Assembly (NCBI GenBank): GCA_015478675.1
Contig: JADMIH010000227.1
Span: forward strand, 1 to 5,436
DNA length: 5,436 bases
Source: Chloroflexota bacterium
Lineage (GTDB): Bacteria; Chloroflexota; Chloroflexia; QHBQ01; JADMIH01
Direction: 5' to 3'
How positions within the stretch are numbered: the stretch's first letter is position 1; each line of letters starts with the position of its first letter. Position numbers and translations under genes: made by a program. Under the pieces are notes generated by a model that ran no database searches, had not been told where the DNA came from, and was given only the letters and a program-made list of their open reading frames with translations. Below, piece by piece: positions 1 through 5,233 of this stretch.

Positions 1-26
1 GGCGCGCGGGAATCCACAGCGGGAGG

Positions 27-67
27 GTCATGGACCAGGGGTTAGCTGCCAACCCCCGGTCCATGAC
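27..67. other. Strong hairpin (16-bp stem), possible terminator of an upstream gene
   Basis: The outer arms GTCATGGACC (27-36) and GGTCCATGAC (58-67) pair perfectly. The inner arms GGGGTT (38-43) and AACCCC (51-56) continue the stem after one A-C mismatch, leaving a 7-nt loop (44-50). The stem is stable, but only a weak T-rich stretch (TGTTACTTCCT) follows, so an intrinsic terminator is possible rather than certain. It could also be the palindromic end of a repeat family. No coding sequence is visible around it; bases 1-26 and 68-139 show only a small inverted repeat (GGCTTTG-T-CAAAGCC, 123-137). Confidence 0.5.
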
Positions 68-139
68 TGTTACTTCCTCACCTTACGCAACAGACGATCT
101 CTCAAGGCCACACAACAAAGCTGGCTTTGTCAAAGCCAT

Positions 140-293
140 GTTATGTAGTAACTGTTCAGATTTAGGGTGGAGCAAAGTTCTTGGGGTATCTGTGCGGGCG
201 TACTCCCGACTACCCTCACCCCATGCCCTCCTCCCATGAAGGGAGAAGGGGGGAGACCCCTGTAACCCCTATCCTGAACAGTTACGTTATGTA
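140..293. repeat. 8-bp target-site duplication GTTATGTA flanking MITE copy 1
   Basis: GTTATGTA occurs immediately before (140-147) and immediately after (286-293) the inverted-repeat element at 148-285. The match is exact over 8 bp, which shows that the element arrived by transposition and that the insertion is fairly recent. Confidence 0.85.
148..285 (+). mobile_element. MITE copy 1 (138 bp, IS66-like ends)
   Basis: The element begins GTAACTGTTCAG (148-159) and ends CTGAACAGTTAC (274-285), a perfect 12-bp terminal inverted repeat, and it is flanked by an exact 8-bp direct duplication. It is too short to encode a transposase. The interior carries a CCCTCACCCCATG segment and an imperfect G-rich counterpart. 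It is homologous along its length to the reverse complement of 5234-5372, sharing the 'GGGTGGAGCAAAGTTC'-like left part, the CCCTCACCCC core and the 'TGTAACCCCTAT' right part. Family knowledge: IS66-type elements have ends starting GTAA and make 8-bp duplications, so an IS66 transposase acting in trans is the likely mover. Confidence 0.85.
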
Positions 294-327
294 CGGGGTG
301 GGAACTGCGTCTGCTTTCTCTATACGC

Positions 328-333
328 TATAAT
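328..333 (+). promoter_or_regulatory. Candidate -10 box TATAAT upstream of the small ORF and NUDIX fusion gene
   Basis: A perfect TATAAT hexamer lies about 100 nt upstream of the first possible start codon (434) on the same strand. No good TTGACA-like -35 hexamer is found 16-18 nt upstream (the region reads CTGCGT), so the promoter call rests on the -10 box and its position. Transcription would begin near 340 and leave a leader of about 90 nt containing two hairpins. Confidence 0.45.
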
Positions 334-348
334 ATCCACACTATCGGA

Positions 349-383
349 GCAGCTATGGCTATAGCTGCGGTAAAGCCCTTACC
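349..383 (+). promoter_or_regulatory. Two consecutive hairpins in the 5' leader
   Basis: GCAGCTAT (349-356) and ATAGCTGC (361-368) form a perfect 8-bp stem with a GGCT loop. Directly after it, GGTAA (369-373) and TTACC (379-383) form a 5-bp stem with a 5-nt loop. Both lie between the TATAAT box and the ribosome binding site at 422-427. I do not recognise a known riboswitch class. They may affect mRNA stability or translation of the downstream ORFs, but a function is not shown by sequence alone. Confidence 0.35.
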
Positions 384-421
384 TCTATTCGGCGGCCTAT
401 GGAAAACAAGGTGAGAGTGAC

Positions 422-427
422 GGGAGG
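422..427 (+). promoter_or_regulatory. Ribosome binding site GGGAGG
   Basis: GGGAGG lies 6 nt before the ATG at 434. It is the best Shine-Dalgarno sequence in the region and it supports the 46-codon small ORF. The long gene starting at 549 or 561 has no comparable site of its own. Confidence 0.55.
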
Positions 428-433
428 TAGCGG

Positions 434-574
434 ATGCTAACCACAAAACGCACCTTTGATTTACAAACAAAATATGGAGAGATAAAGATTGCTTCGAGCG
501 ATATGCTTGATATAAAAAGCGTGACTAATGATCTCCTGATACAAATCTTTGAGCGAATATATGATAGGTGTTAA
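434..574 (+). CDS. Small ORF, 46 aa, possible leader peptide or gene remnant
   Basis: The ORF runs from ATG at 434 to TAA at 572-574, preceded by a strong Shine-Dalgarno at ideal spacing. The product begins MLTTKRTFDL and ends FERIYDRC; it has no signal peptide, membrane segment or recognisable motif. I do not recognise the protein. It overlaps the start of the NUDIX fusion gene in another frame: its stop lies 14 nt inside if that gene starts at 561, and 26 nt inside if it starts at 549. This is the geometry of translational coupling. The segment 434-540 is about 36% GC by hand count, clearly lower than the genes around it, so it may be a remnant of foreign DNA. Either a coupling leader peptide or a chance ORF is possible. 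Confidence 0.4.
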   Translation: MLTTKRTFDLQTKYGEIKIASSDMLDIKSVTNDLLIQIFERIYDRC

Positions 575-2243
575 CGTTGCCATCTTCCGGGATAATCGCA
601 TTCTACTAACCAAGAGGGAAGACTATGAAGCGTGGTGCATGCCTGGCGGCCACGTAGATCCTGCCGAGTCAATAGCCCAGGCCGCTATGAGAGAAGTAGA
701 GGAGGAAACTGGGCTTAAAGTAAGACTTACGCGCCTCGTCGGTATATACTCACGGCCACGCTGGTTGAATGGTGACTATCATATCGTCCTGTTCACTGCT
801 GAGGTAGTGGGAGGCACTTTCCAGATGCAATCTGGCGAAGTAGTAGACATTGGCTATTTTGATCTTGCTGATCTACCCGTCCCTCTTTTGATCGGGCAGC
901 GAGAAAGGATAGTTGAAGCTGCAACAGACAATGGGGGTGGTACTGTAGCTGTGGAGGAAACGATCTGGCCTTTTCCACAAGAGACAACTCATATGGATGT
1001 ATATAGGCTCCGAGACGAATCAGGGCTGGCTAGAGATGAGTTCTACAGGCGATACTTCGTTCCCGCGGAGGTCGCAGGCAATCGCGTGGAAGTACCAGGA
1101 GCACACCAACCAAATAGTCAAGAGCTTCAGCCTACATTGAACAATGTACCAGCCCGCGAACCACATCAACTGATAGGTGCACAGCGAGCAGCTTACATAA
1201 CTTCCCAGCGTGTGGCACATCTCGCCACCGCTGACGCTGAGGGTCGCCCTCATGTAGTGCCCGTCTGCTACGCCTTCGACGGGCACTACTTCTACATAGC
1301 TCTCGATGACAAAGCTAAGAGCGTAGCGCCAACACGCCTCAAGCGGGTTCGCAATATCCTCGTTAACCCGCACGTCTCGCTGCTCATAGACAGCTACTAC
1401 GAAGATTGGCGTCGCCTCAGTTACCTGCTGGTGAGCGGCGCCGCTCACCTGGAGGAAGCAGGCACCACGCATCACACTCAGGCCGTCACACTGCTTCGTG
1501 AAAAATACCCGCAGTACCGGGCTATGAAGATAGACCAACGCCCCCTGATTGTCATTGAAGCCGTTACTGTGCACGGCTGGACTGGAAGCAGTATTCAAGA
1601 GGCTGAAGGAATGCCGCCTGAGCGCACAGAGCTTGACTTCGCTTCTCTGGTAAAGGGCAGGCATGTAGTGAGGCAATACAAGCACATACAGGTGCCCAGG
1701 GGATTGGTAGAAAGGACAATTGAGGCGGCGGGGTGGGCGCCTTCGCCTCACGGCATACAGCCCTGGCGCTTCGTAGTAATCACAAGAGCTGCTACGAAAG
1801 AGAAATTAGCGGCTGCTATGTCTGCTGATTGGCGGCTCAACCTGGAGATGGACGGCGAGAGCGCAGAGATAGTAGACACACGCCTGCGTAAGTCGCGCCT
1901 GCGTATAACCAACACTCCAGTGCTGATAATCCCCTGTCTCTATCTTGAAGATAGTCACCATTATGCTGACCCTGCCCGCCAGGAAGCTGAAGTAACAATG
2001 GCGGTCCAGAGCCTCGGAGCCGCCATACAAAACCTGCTACTCAGCGCGTACAGCCTCGGCCTCGACACAGGCTGGATGTGCGCCCCCCTTTTCTGTCCCG
2101 AAATAGTGCAGGGTGCGCTCGCGCTCCCTCCTACGCTGACGCCTCACGCTATGATCCAGCTAGGCTACGCAGCCAAAGACCCACCCAGGCGGCCTCATCG
2201 CCCTGTGAGTGAGCTGATATACAGCTACAACGAGGGCAAATGA
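549..2243 (+). CDS. NUDIX hydrolase - PPOX-class F420-dependent domain - FbiB C-terminal-like nitroreductase fusion protein
   Basis: This is one uninterrupted 564-codon frame carrying three domains. Residues ~5-125 are a NUDIX hydrolase with an exact NUDIX box: G34-x5-E40, then R48-E49-V-E-E52-E53-T-G55-L, the metal-binding helix that hydrolyses nucleoside-diphosphate-X substrates. Residues ~207-345 resemble the TIGR03668-type PPOX-class F420-dependent family (RVAHLATADAEGRPHVVPV, then RNILVNPHVSLLIDSYYEDW, then KYPQYRA), a split-barrel flavin/deazaflavin binder. Residues ~365-545 resemble the nitroreductase-fold C-terminal domain of FbiB (APSPHGIQPWRFVV near 397-410, an N-terminal R-x-Y after VV, and AAIQNLLLSAYSLGLDTGWM near 491-510). 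In FbiB that domain reduces dehydro-F420-0 using FMNH2. A linker of about 70 residues joins domains one and two, and one of about 20 joins two and three. The protein is predicted cytosolic, with no signal peptide. The start is uncertain: TTG at 549, or ATG at 561 (residue 5), which fits the NUDIX N-terminus equally well. Neither has a strong Shine-Dalgarno, so coupling to the small ORF is plausible. The substrate of the NUDIX part is unknown. Confidence 0.88.
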   Translation: MSEYMIGVNVAIFRDNRILLTKREDYEAWCMPGGHVDPAESIAQAAMREVEEETGLKVRLTRLVGIYSRPRWLNGDYHIVLFTAEVVGGTFQMQSGEVVDIGYFDLADLPVPLLIGQRERIVEAATDNGGGTVAVEETIWPFPQETTHMDVYRLRDESGLARDEFYRRYFVPAEVAGNRVEVPGAHQPNSQELQPTLNNVPAREPHQLIGAQRAAYITSQRVAHLATADAEGRPHVVPVCYAFDGHYFYIALDDKAKSVAPTRLKRVRNILVNPHVSLLIDSYYEDWRRLSYLLVSGAAHLEEAGTTHHTQAVTLLREKYPQYRAMKIDQRPLIVIEAVTVHGWTGSSIQEAEGMPPERTELDFASLVKGRHVVRQYKHIQVPRGLVERTIEAAGWAPSPHGIQPWRFVVITRAATKEKLAAAMSADWRLNLEMDGESAEIVDTRLRKSRLRITNTPVLIIPCLYLEDSHHYADPARQEAEVTMAVQSLGAAIQNLLLSAYSLGLDTGWMCAPLFCPEIVQGALALPPTLTPHAMIQLGYAAKDPPRRPHRPVSELIYSYNEGK

Positions 2244-3172
2244 ATCTCCGGCAGCACCCGCTCGATCTCGTTTCGCTCTGCCTCATACCAGGGAGGCAGC
2301 TTCAGGTGCGTGCCTAGCTCGTCCGGCGCCTCGTCTATCAGGAAGCCCGGCGGGTCGGTAGCAATCTCGAAGAGCACGCCGCCCGGCTCGCGAAAATAAA
2401 TTGAGTGGAAGTATTCACGGTCCAGTACCGGAGTAACACTATAGCCCCGCGCCGCGATCTCCTCACGCCACGCTGCCTGCGCTTCGTCACTCAGGGCGCG
2501 ATAAGCCACATGATGTATTGTGCCTACCGCCACTATGCCGCGCCGCTGCCCTGGCAACTCAAGCAGATCAACAGTAGCGCCCGCGCCACCTTCACCTGTC
2601 TCGTAGCGAAAACGGTTGCCCTGCGCGCCCACCAACCGGAAGCCAAGTAGATACGTCAGCATGGAAGCAGTGCGCTCGTAGCTCTCCTCCGACAGCGTAA
2701 CGCCATGAAGACCCCTTATCCCGAACTCGGCAGGCACAGGTCCACCCGGCCAGCCTGCCCGCACATCACTCTTGCCGCCTTCTACAAGCTCAACCTGTAA
2801 GCTGTCGGGGTCAAGAAAAGTAATTACCTGCTCGCCAAAGCGCTCCTTTGGCTCCTCTACTTCCATCCTCGCGCTTGCCAGCCTGTTGCGCCAGTAGCTA
2901 GCCGACCCTTGCGGTATTGAGAAGGCCACAGCCGTGCTTTGGCCGGTCCCTCTGCGCCCTTGCTGCGCACCCGGCCACGGAAAGAAGGTAAGGATTGTGC
3001 CTGCGTTGCCAATCTCATCTCCATAATAAAAGTGATAAGTGCCAGGATCGTCGAAGTTGACTGTCTTCTTCACCAGACGTAATCCGAGCAGCCTCACGTA
3101 AAAGTCAATATTCCTCTGCGGTTCACCCGCGATAGCCGTCACATGATGTATGCCGGGGATCTCTTCACTCAT
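2225..3172 (-). CDS. Ring-cleaving dioxygenase, VOC/glyoxalase superfamily (hydroquinone type, MhqO/LinE/PcpA-like)
   Basis: A 315-residue two-module vicinal-oxygen-chelate protein of normal family length. The N-terminal module opens with GIHHVTAIAGEPQRNIDFY and continues GLRLVKKTVNFDDPGTYHFY and TILTFFPWPGA. The second module starts near LHGVTLSEE (155-163). By comparison with PcpA-type enzymes, the Fe(II) ligands are H10, H221 (in TIHHVAYRA) and E269 (in GGVLFEIATDPPGF); their spacing matches that family. These enzymes open the ring of (chloro)hydroquinones or similar aromatics with O2. The start at 3172 is chosen because AAGGG lies 8 nt upstream (3181-3185) and homologous sequence begins there; an in-frame start at 3217 lacks a ribosome site and would lie inside the preceding gene. 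The gene begins 5 nt after the flavin reductase stop, so the two form an operon. Its 3' end overlaps the NUDIX fusion gene by 19 nt in antiparallel orientation. The exact substrate is unproven. Confidence 0.85.
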   Translation of the reverse strand: MSEEIPGIHHVTAIAGEPQRNIDFYVRLLGLRLVKKTVNFDDPGTYHFYYGDEIGNAGTILTFFPWPGAQQGRRGTGQSTAVAFSIPQGSASYWRNRLASARMEVEEPKERFGEQVITFLDPDSLQVELVEGGKSDVRAGWPGGPVPAEFGIRGLHGVTLSEESYERTASMLTYLLGFRLVGAQGNRFRYETGEGGAGATVDLLELPGQRRGIVAVGTIHHVAYRALSDEAQAAWREEIAARGYSVTPVLDREYFHSIYFREPGGVLFEIATDPPGFLIDEAPDELGTHLKLPPWYEAERNEIERVLPEIHLPSL

Positions 3173-3177
3173 TCTTT

Positions 3178-3756
3178 TTACCCTTGTTCCGCGCCCCGCC
3201 TCAACCGTCGTGTCCATTCTGCCAGCGCCTGTAGGAGAGCGCTAATCTGTCCTCGAAGAGCATCGTCCGTCAGGTTGCCCTGCTCATCGAACATATTAGC
3301 CGCCTGCCTTATGAAGACCTCGGGCTTATTTATCGGGTACATATTTGTAAAGATCGCCACCTGCCTTAGATGCAACTGAGCGCGAAGCGTGCCATTGAGA
3401 CCGCTCGATGCGCCCATCATGCAGAGCGGTTTGCCGTTGAGAGAGTTCTGCCCAATGGGGCGTGATGCCCAGTCTATAGCGTTCTTCAACACACCTGGCA
3501 TCGAGTAGTTGTACTCAGGAGTAACTATCAGCAGCGCATCAGCGGCTGCTATGCGCTCTTTGAACTCCTTGACAGGCTCCGGTATTCCAGCATCCTCAAC
3601 ATCGCCGTTGTAGAGCGGAATAGGCGAGAGGTCAAAAGTCTCCATCGATACGCCCTCTGGGAGAAGCTCTTCAGCCGCCCGCAACGTAGCGCGGTTATAG
3701 GAGCCTTTTCGCAGGCTCCCCGCGAAACCAAGCAGATGTATATTATCAAGGGGCAT
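3178..3756 (-). CDS. NAD(P)H-dependent FMN reductase (flavodoxin-like, azoreductase/quinone reductase family)
   Basis: A 192-residue flavodoxin-fold protein of usual family length. The FMN phosphate loop is GFAGSLRKGSYNRATLRAA (residues ~10-28 from this start). The flavin-contacting segment is TPEYNYSMPGVLKNAIDWAS (~79-98), followed by the KPLCMMGASSG strand and loop. Such enzymes transfer two electrons from NAD(P)H through FMN to quinones, azo dyes, chromate or free flavin. Two starts are possible. ATG 3756 has AAAGGAGAG upstream (3766-3774; GGAGAG spaced 9 nt) and matches the family N-terminus. ATG 3831 adds 25 low-complexity residues but has GGGAGG at 3841-3846, 9 nt upstream. I prefer 3756 on homology, without certainty. 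It is the first gene of an operon with the ring-cleaving dioxygenase, which suggests quinone/hydroquinone detoxification. An IS630 element lies 40 nt upstream of the longer start and has probably displaced the native promoter. Confidence 0.85.
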   Translation of the reverse strand: MPLDNIHLLGFAGSLRKGSYNRATLRAAEELLPEGVSMETFDLSPIPLYNGDVEDAGIPEPVKEFKERIAAADALLIVTPEYNYSMPGVLKNAIDWASRPIGQNSLNGKPLCMMGASSGLNGTLRAQLHLRQVAIFTNMYPINKPEVFIRQAANMFDEQGNLTDDALRGQISALLQALAEWTRRLRRGAEQG

Positions 3757-3840
3757 AATTGGTGTCTCTCCTTTGGTCAGTGGTGTGCCTTTGCCATAAC
3801 CGTCTTCTCTATCAAGAGCTGTGCCGCTCATATTGACGAG

Positions 3841-3846
3841 CCTCCC
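3841..3846 (-). promoter_or_regulatory. Ribosome binding site GGGAGG supporting an alternative start at 3831
   Basis: On the minus strand GGGAGG sits 9 nt before ATG 3831, which is in frame with the FMN reductase and 25 codons upstream of the family-like start at 3756. It is as good a site as the one upstream of 3756, so either an extended protein or initiation at both starts is possible. Confidence 0.4.
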
Positions 3847-3900
3847 AGGTCTTGCGTGTCACTAATGCCCTAGTACAGGTTGGCGTAAAAAGAACCATGT

Positions 3901-4632
3901 TTATGCCACCAAAGCCTTGCCCCGGTATGTCCAGGCAAAAGGCTTTGCCATCGTCTTGTTGTAATAGTCAATGAACTCCAACACCTTCTCTTGCAACTCC
4001 TCAACCGAGCGGAAGCTACCACGCTTGAGCAGCTTGCGTACCAGTATGCTCAGCCAGATCGAGATCTGGTTGAGCCATGAACTGTGCTTGGGTGTGTAGT
4101 GGAACACGATCTTGTGCGTGGGGTCAGAAAGGAACACCGCTCTCGTTTGACGGTTGTGCAGGATACCACTCTTACCCTTCTCTCCCAAGTCCATCTCGTC
4201 CAACCCCGAGGCTTTGGCTACCAGCCGCACCAGCGTCTCGGAACGGTGCGTGTCCAGGTTGTCCACCACGAAGTGCCATCTGGTTACGTCCGGCTCGGCG
4301 ACCACCGTGCCAAGCACATGGGAGGCAAAGTCAGCCTCATTGCGCGTGGGTCCACAAGAGGTGTTGCCAATCGTCCCACTTGCCACGTTCAGGTCGATGA
4401 TGAACGACCGTGTACCATGCCGAATGTACTCGAACTCTCGGCGTTCTACCTTGCCCGGTTGCGTAGGCAAAGTTGGGTGGCGTCGCTCCAGAGCCTGTAC
4501 TCCAGTCATCTCATCCGTGCTCACTATCCGCTCCCCTTGCTTGGTCAACTCCCCGGCTGTACGATAGAGTTCACACACGTCCACGACTTTCTCATCGAAC
4601 TGTTCTTCTCTCTCATAGGTGGGAGGTGTCAA
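3901..4632 (-). CDS. IS630 transposase, C-terminal half (DDE domain), catalytic Glu replaced by Ser
   Basis: This 243-codon frame covers the RNase-H-like DDE catalytic domain. The first acidic residue is D40 (IVSTDEMTG), the second D124 (FVVDNLDTH). The third position, normally E in a WLNQVEIWFS-type motif, is S191 in WLNQISIWLS (codon at 4060-4062), so the triad is D-D-S. The C-terminus KPFAWTYRGKALVA is the normal family end, so the domain is not truncated. The frame opens with TTG at 4632 and lacks a ribosome site. The family motif GDLKPHLSRYWLTPP runs into it from upstream in this same frame (4671 downward), showing that it is the continuation of the N-terminal frame through a -1 shift, giving a 407-residue fused product. 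With the lost glutamate it is likely catalytically dead. Confidence 0.88.
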   Translation of the reverse strand: MTPPTYEREEQFDEKVVDVCELYRTAGELTKQGERIVSTDEMTGVQALERRHPTLPTQPGKVERREFEYIRHGTRSFIIDLNVASGTIGNTSCGPTRNEADFASHVLGTVVAEPDVTRWHFVVDNLDTHRSETLVRLVAKASGLDEMDLGEKGKSGILHNRQTRAVFLSDPTHKIVFHYTPKHSSWLNQISIWLSILVRKLLKRGSFRSVEELQEKVLEFIDYYNKTMAKPFAWTYRGKALVA

Positions 4633-5123
4633 CCAGTAGCGTGAGAGGTGCGGCTTGAGGTCCCCCTTTTTAGCAGCCTGGCCGCATGGCGAGGGGAGAT
4701 TTCCTCCAGGATACCGCGCTCGATTATCTCATCGGCAATCTCTCGACTGCTCCATTGGCTGATCGGACGACCGCTTTCAGAGGGAGCTTCACACGCCAAG
4801 GCTATGATTTGGCATACTGCCTCGGCGCTGATGCGGGCAGGCGTGCCTGGACGTGGCGCATCGGTCAATCGATCTTCGATACTCAAGTCCTCGAGGGAGG
4901 CAGCCGCCAGCCCCAACCACCTGTTACGCCAAAGCCGAGCCATATCAAGGCTGATGTCGAGAGCGCGAGCTATCTGGGCGTTGTTGAGACCATCTGCGGC
5001 AGCCAACACGATGCGAGCACGCAAAACGAGTTGCTGCGGTGTTGAGTGGCGGCGCACCAGTGCCAGCAGACCCTGTCGCTGCCTATCTGAAAGCTCGATA
5101 ATCGGGGGTTTAGGTCCTCGCAT
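4629..5123 (-). CDS. IS630 transposase, N-terminal half (helix-turn-helix DNA-binding domain)
   Basis: A 164-residue frame starting MRGPKPPIIELSDRQRQ with a Shine-Dalgarno GAGAGG (5132-5137) 8 nt upstream, which sets the start. A TTG-started extension to 5186 would run into the terminal inverted repeat and is unlikely. The helix-turn-helix that binds the IS ends is in NNAQIARALDISLDMARLWRNRW; a second winged-helix-like region includes WSSREIADEI and HAARLLKRG. After LLK the family motif leaves this frame: the last 12 residues (RGTSSRTSHATG) are out-of-frame tail. The frame overlaps the C-terminal half by 4 nt at its end and by far more functionally. Either programmed frameshifting or a one-base deletion explains the split. 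Confidence 0.85.
   Translation of the reverse strand: MRGPKPPIIELSDRQRQGLLALVRRHSTPQQLVLRARIVLAAADGLNNAQIARALDISLDMARLWRNRWLGLAAASLEDLSIEDRLTDAPRPGTPARISAEAVCQIIALACEAPSESGRPISQWSSREIADEIIERGILEEISPRHAARLLKRGTSSRTSHATG
4662..4671 (-). other. Frameshift site A5G5 between the transposase halves
   Basis: On the minus strand the run AAAAAGGGGG is read CTA-AAA-AGG-GGG-ACC in the N-terminal frame. Slipping back one base on A-AAA-AGG gives AAA-AAG-GGG-GAC, producing LLKKGDLKPHLSRYW, the expected family sequence. The run could therefore be a programmed -1 slippery site or a transcriptional slippage site. It could equally be a mutation: an ancestral A6G5 or A5G6 would be in frame. Confidence 0.7.
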
Positions 5124-5159
5124 GGCTGTTACCTCTCTGTTCACGTTCGTCTTGCAGCT

Positions 5160-5186
5160 ACTATACCATTGTCTGATTTCAGCCAA
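5160..5186 (-). promoter_or_regulatory. Candidate transposase promoter inside the IS630 right end
   Basis: On the minus strand TATAGT (5165-5160) could be a -10 box, and TTGGCT (5186-5181), partly in the terminal repeat, a -35 box with a short 15-nt spacer. It lies 37 nt upstream of the transposase start. The spacing is below the usual 16-18, so the call is tentative. Confidence 0.35.
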
Positions 5187-5233
5187 CCTGTACTAGGTGT
5201 GACGGCCCCTAGCCCGCTGAGCGATAACCACCA

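Larger units (their letters stand above)
3873..5193 (-). mobile_element. IS630-family insertion sequence, 1321 bp, complete ends
   Basis: The ends are GTACAGGTTGGC (3873-3884) and GCCAACCTGTAC (5182-5193), a perfect 12-bp terminal inverted repeat with weaker similarity further in. Each end is flanked by TA (3871-3872 and 5194-5195), and the outer bases C3870 and G5196 restore a CTAG target. IS630 elements are known to duplicate TA and to favour CTAG. Length and content (one transposase locus on the minus strand) fit the family. The transposase is split by a frameshift and lacks a catalytic residue, so this copy is probably non-autonomous, although its ends look usable by an active relative. 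Confidence 0.92.

Noticed and set aside
301..333. GGAAC at 301-305 as an ECF sigma factor -35 element
   Set aside because: No matching CGTC-type -10 lies at the expected distance; the TATAAT box at 328-333 is a simpler reading.
400..441. 13-codon ORF ending VRVTGGSGC, reminiscent of an epimerase N-terminus
   Set aside because: It is far too short, stops immediately and has no ribosome site; the glycine-rich resemblance is most simply chance over the GGGAGG ribosome site.
1020..1751. Long minus-strand frame (243 codons) opposite the fusion gene
   Set aside because: It lies wholly within the fusion gene, whose translation shows clear domain motifs; the antisense product resembles no family I recognise and has no ribosome site that stands out.
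549..2243. Fusion gene being three separate genes joined by annotation
   Set aside because: The frame is continuous with no internal stops, and the domain boundaries show no ribosome site with a start codon at proper spacing.
3846..3900. Outward promoter from the IS630 left end driving the flavin reductase operon
   Set aside because: The best pair on the minus strand (TTTACG, 17 nt, ATTAGT) matches consensus poorly, especially at -10.
4084..5196. Plus-strand frames of 186 and 182 codons opposite the transposase
   Set aside because: They are antisense shadows of the transposase halves, whose family motifs are unmistakable on the minus strand.
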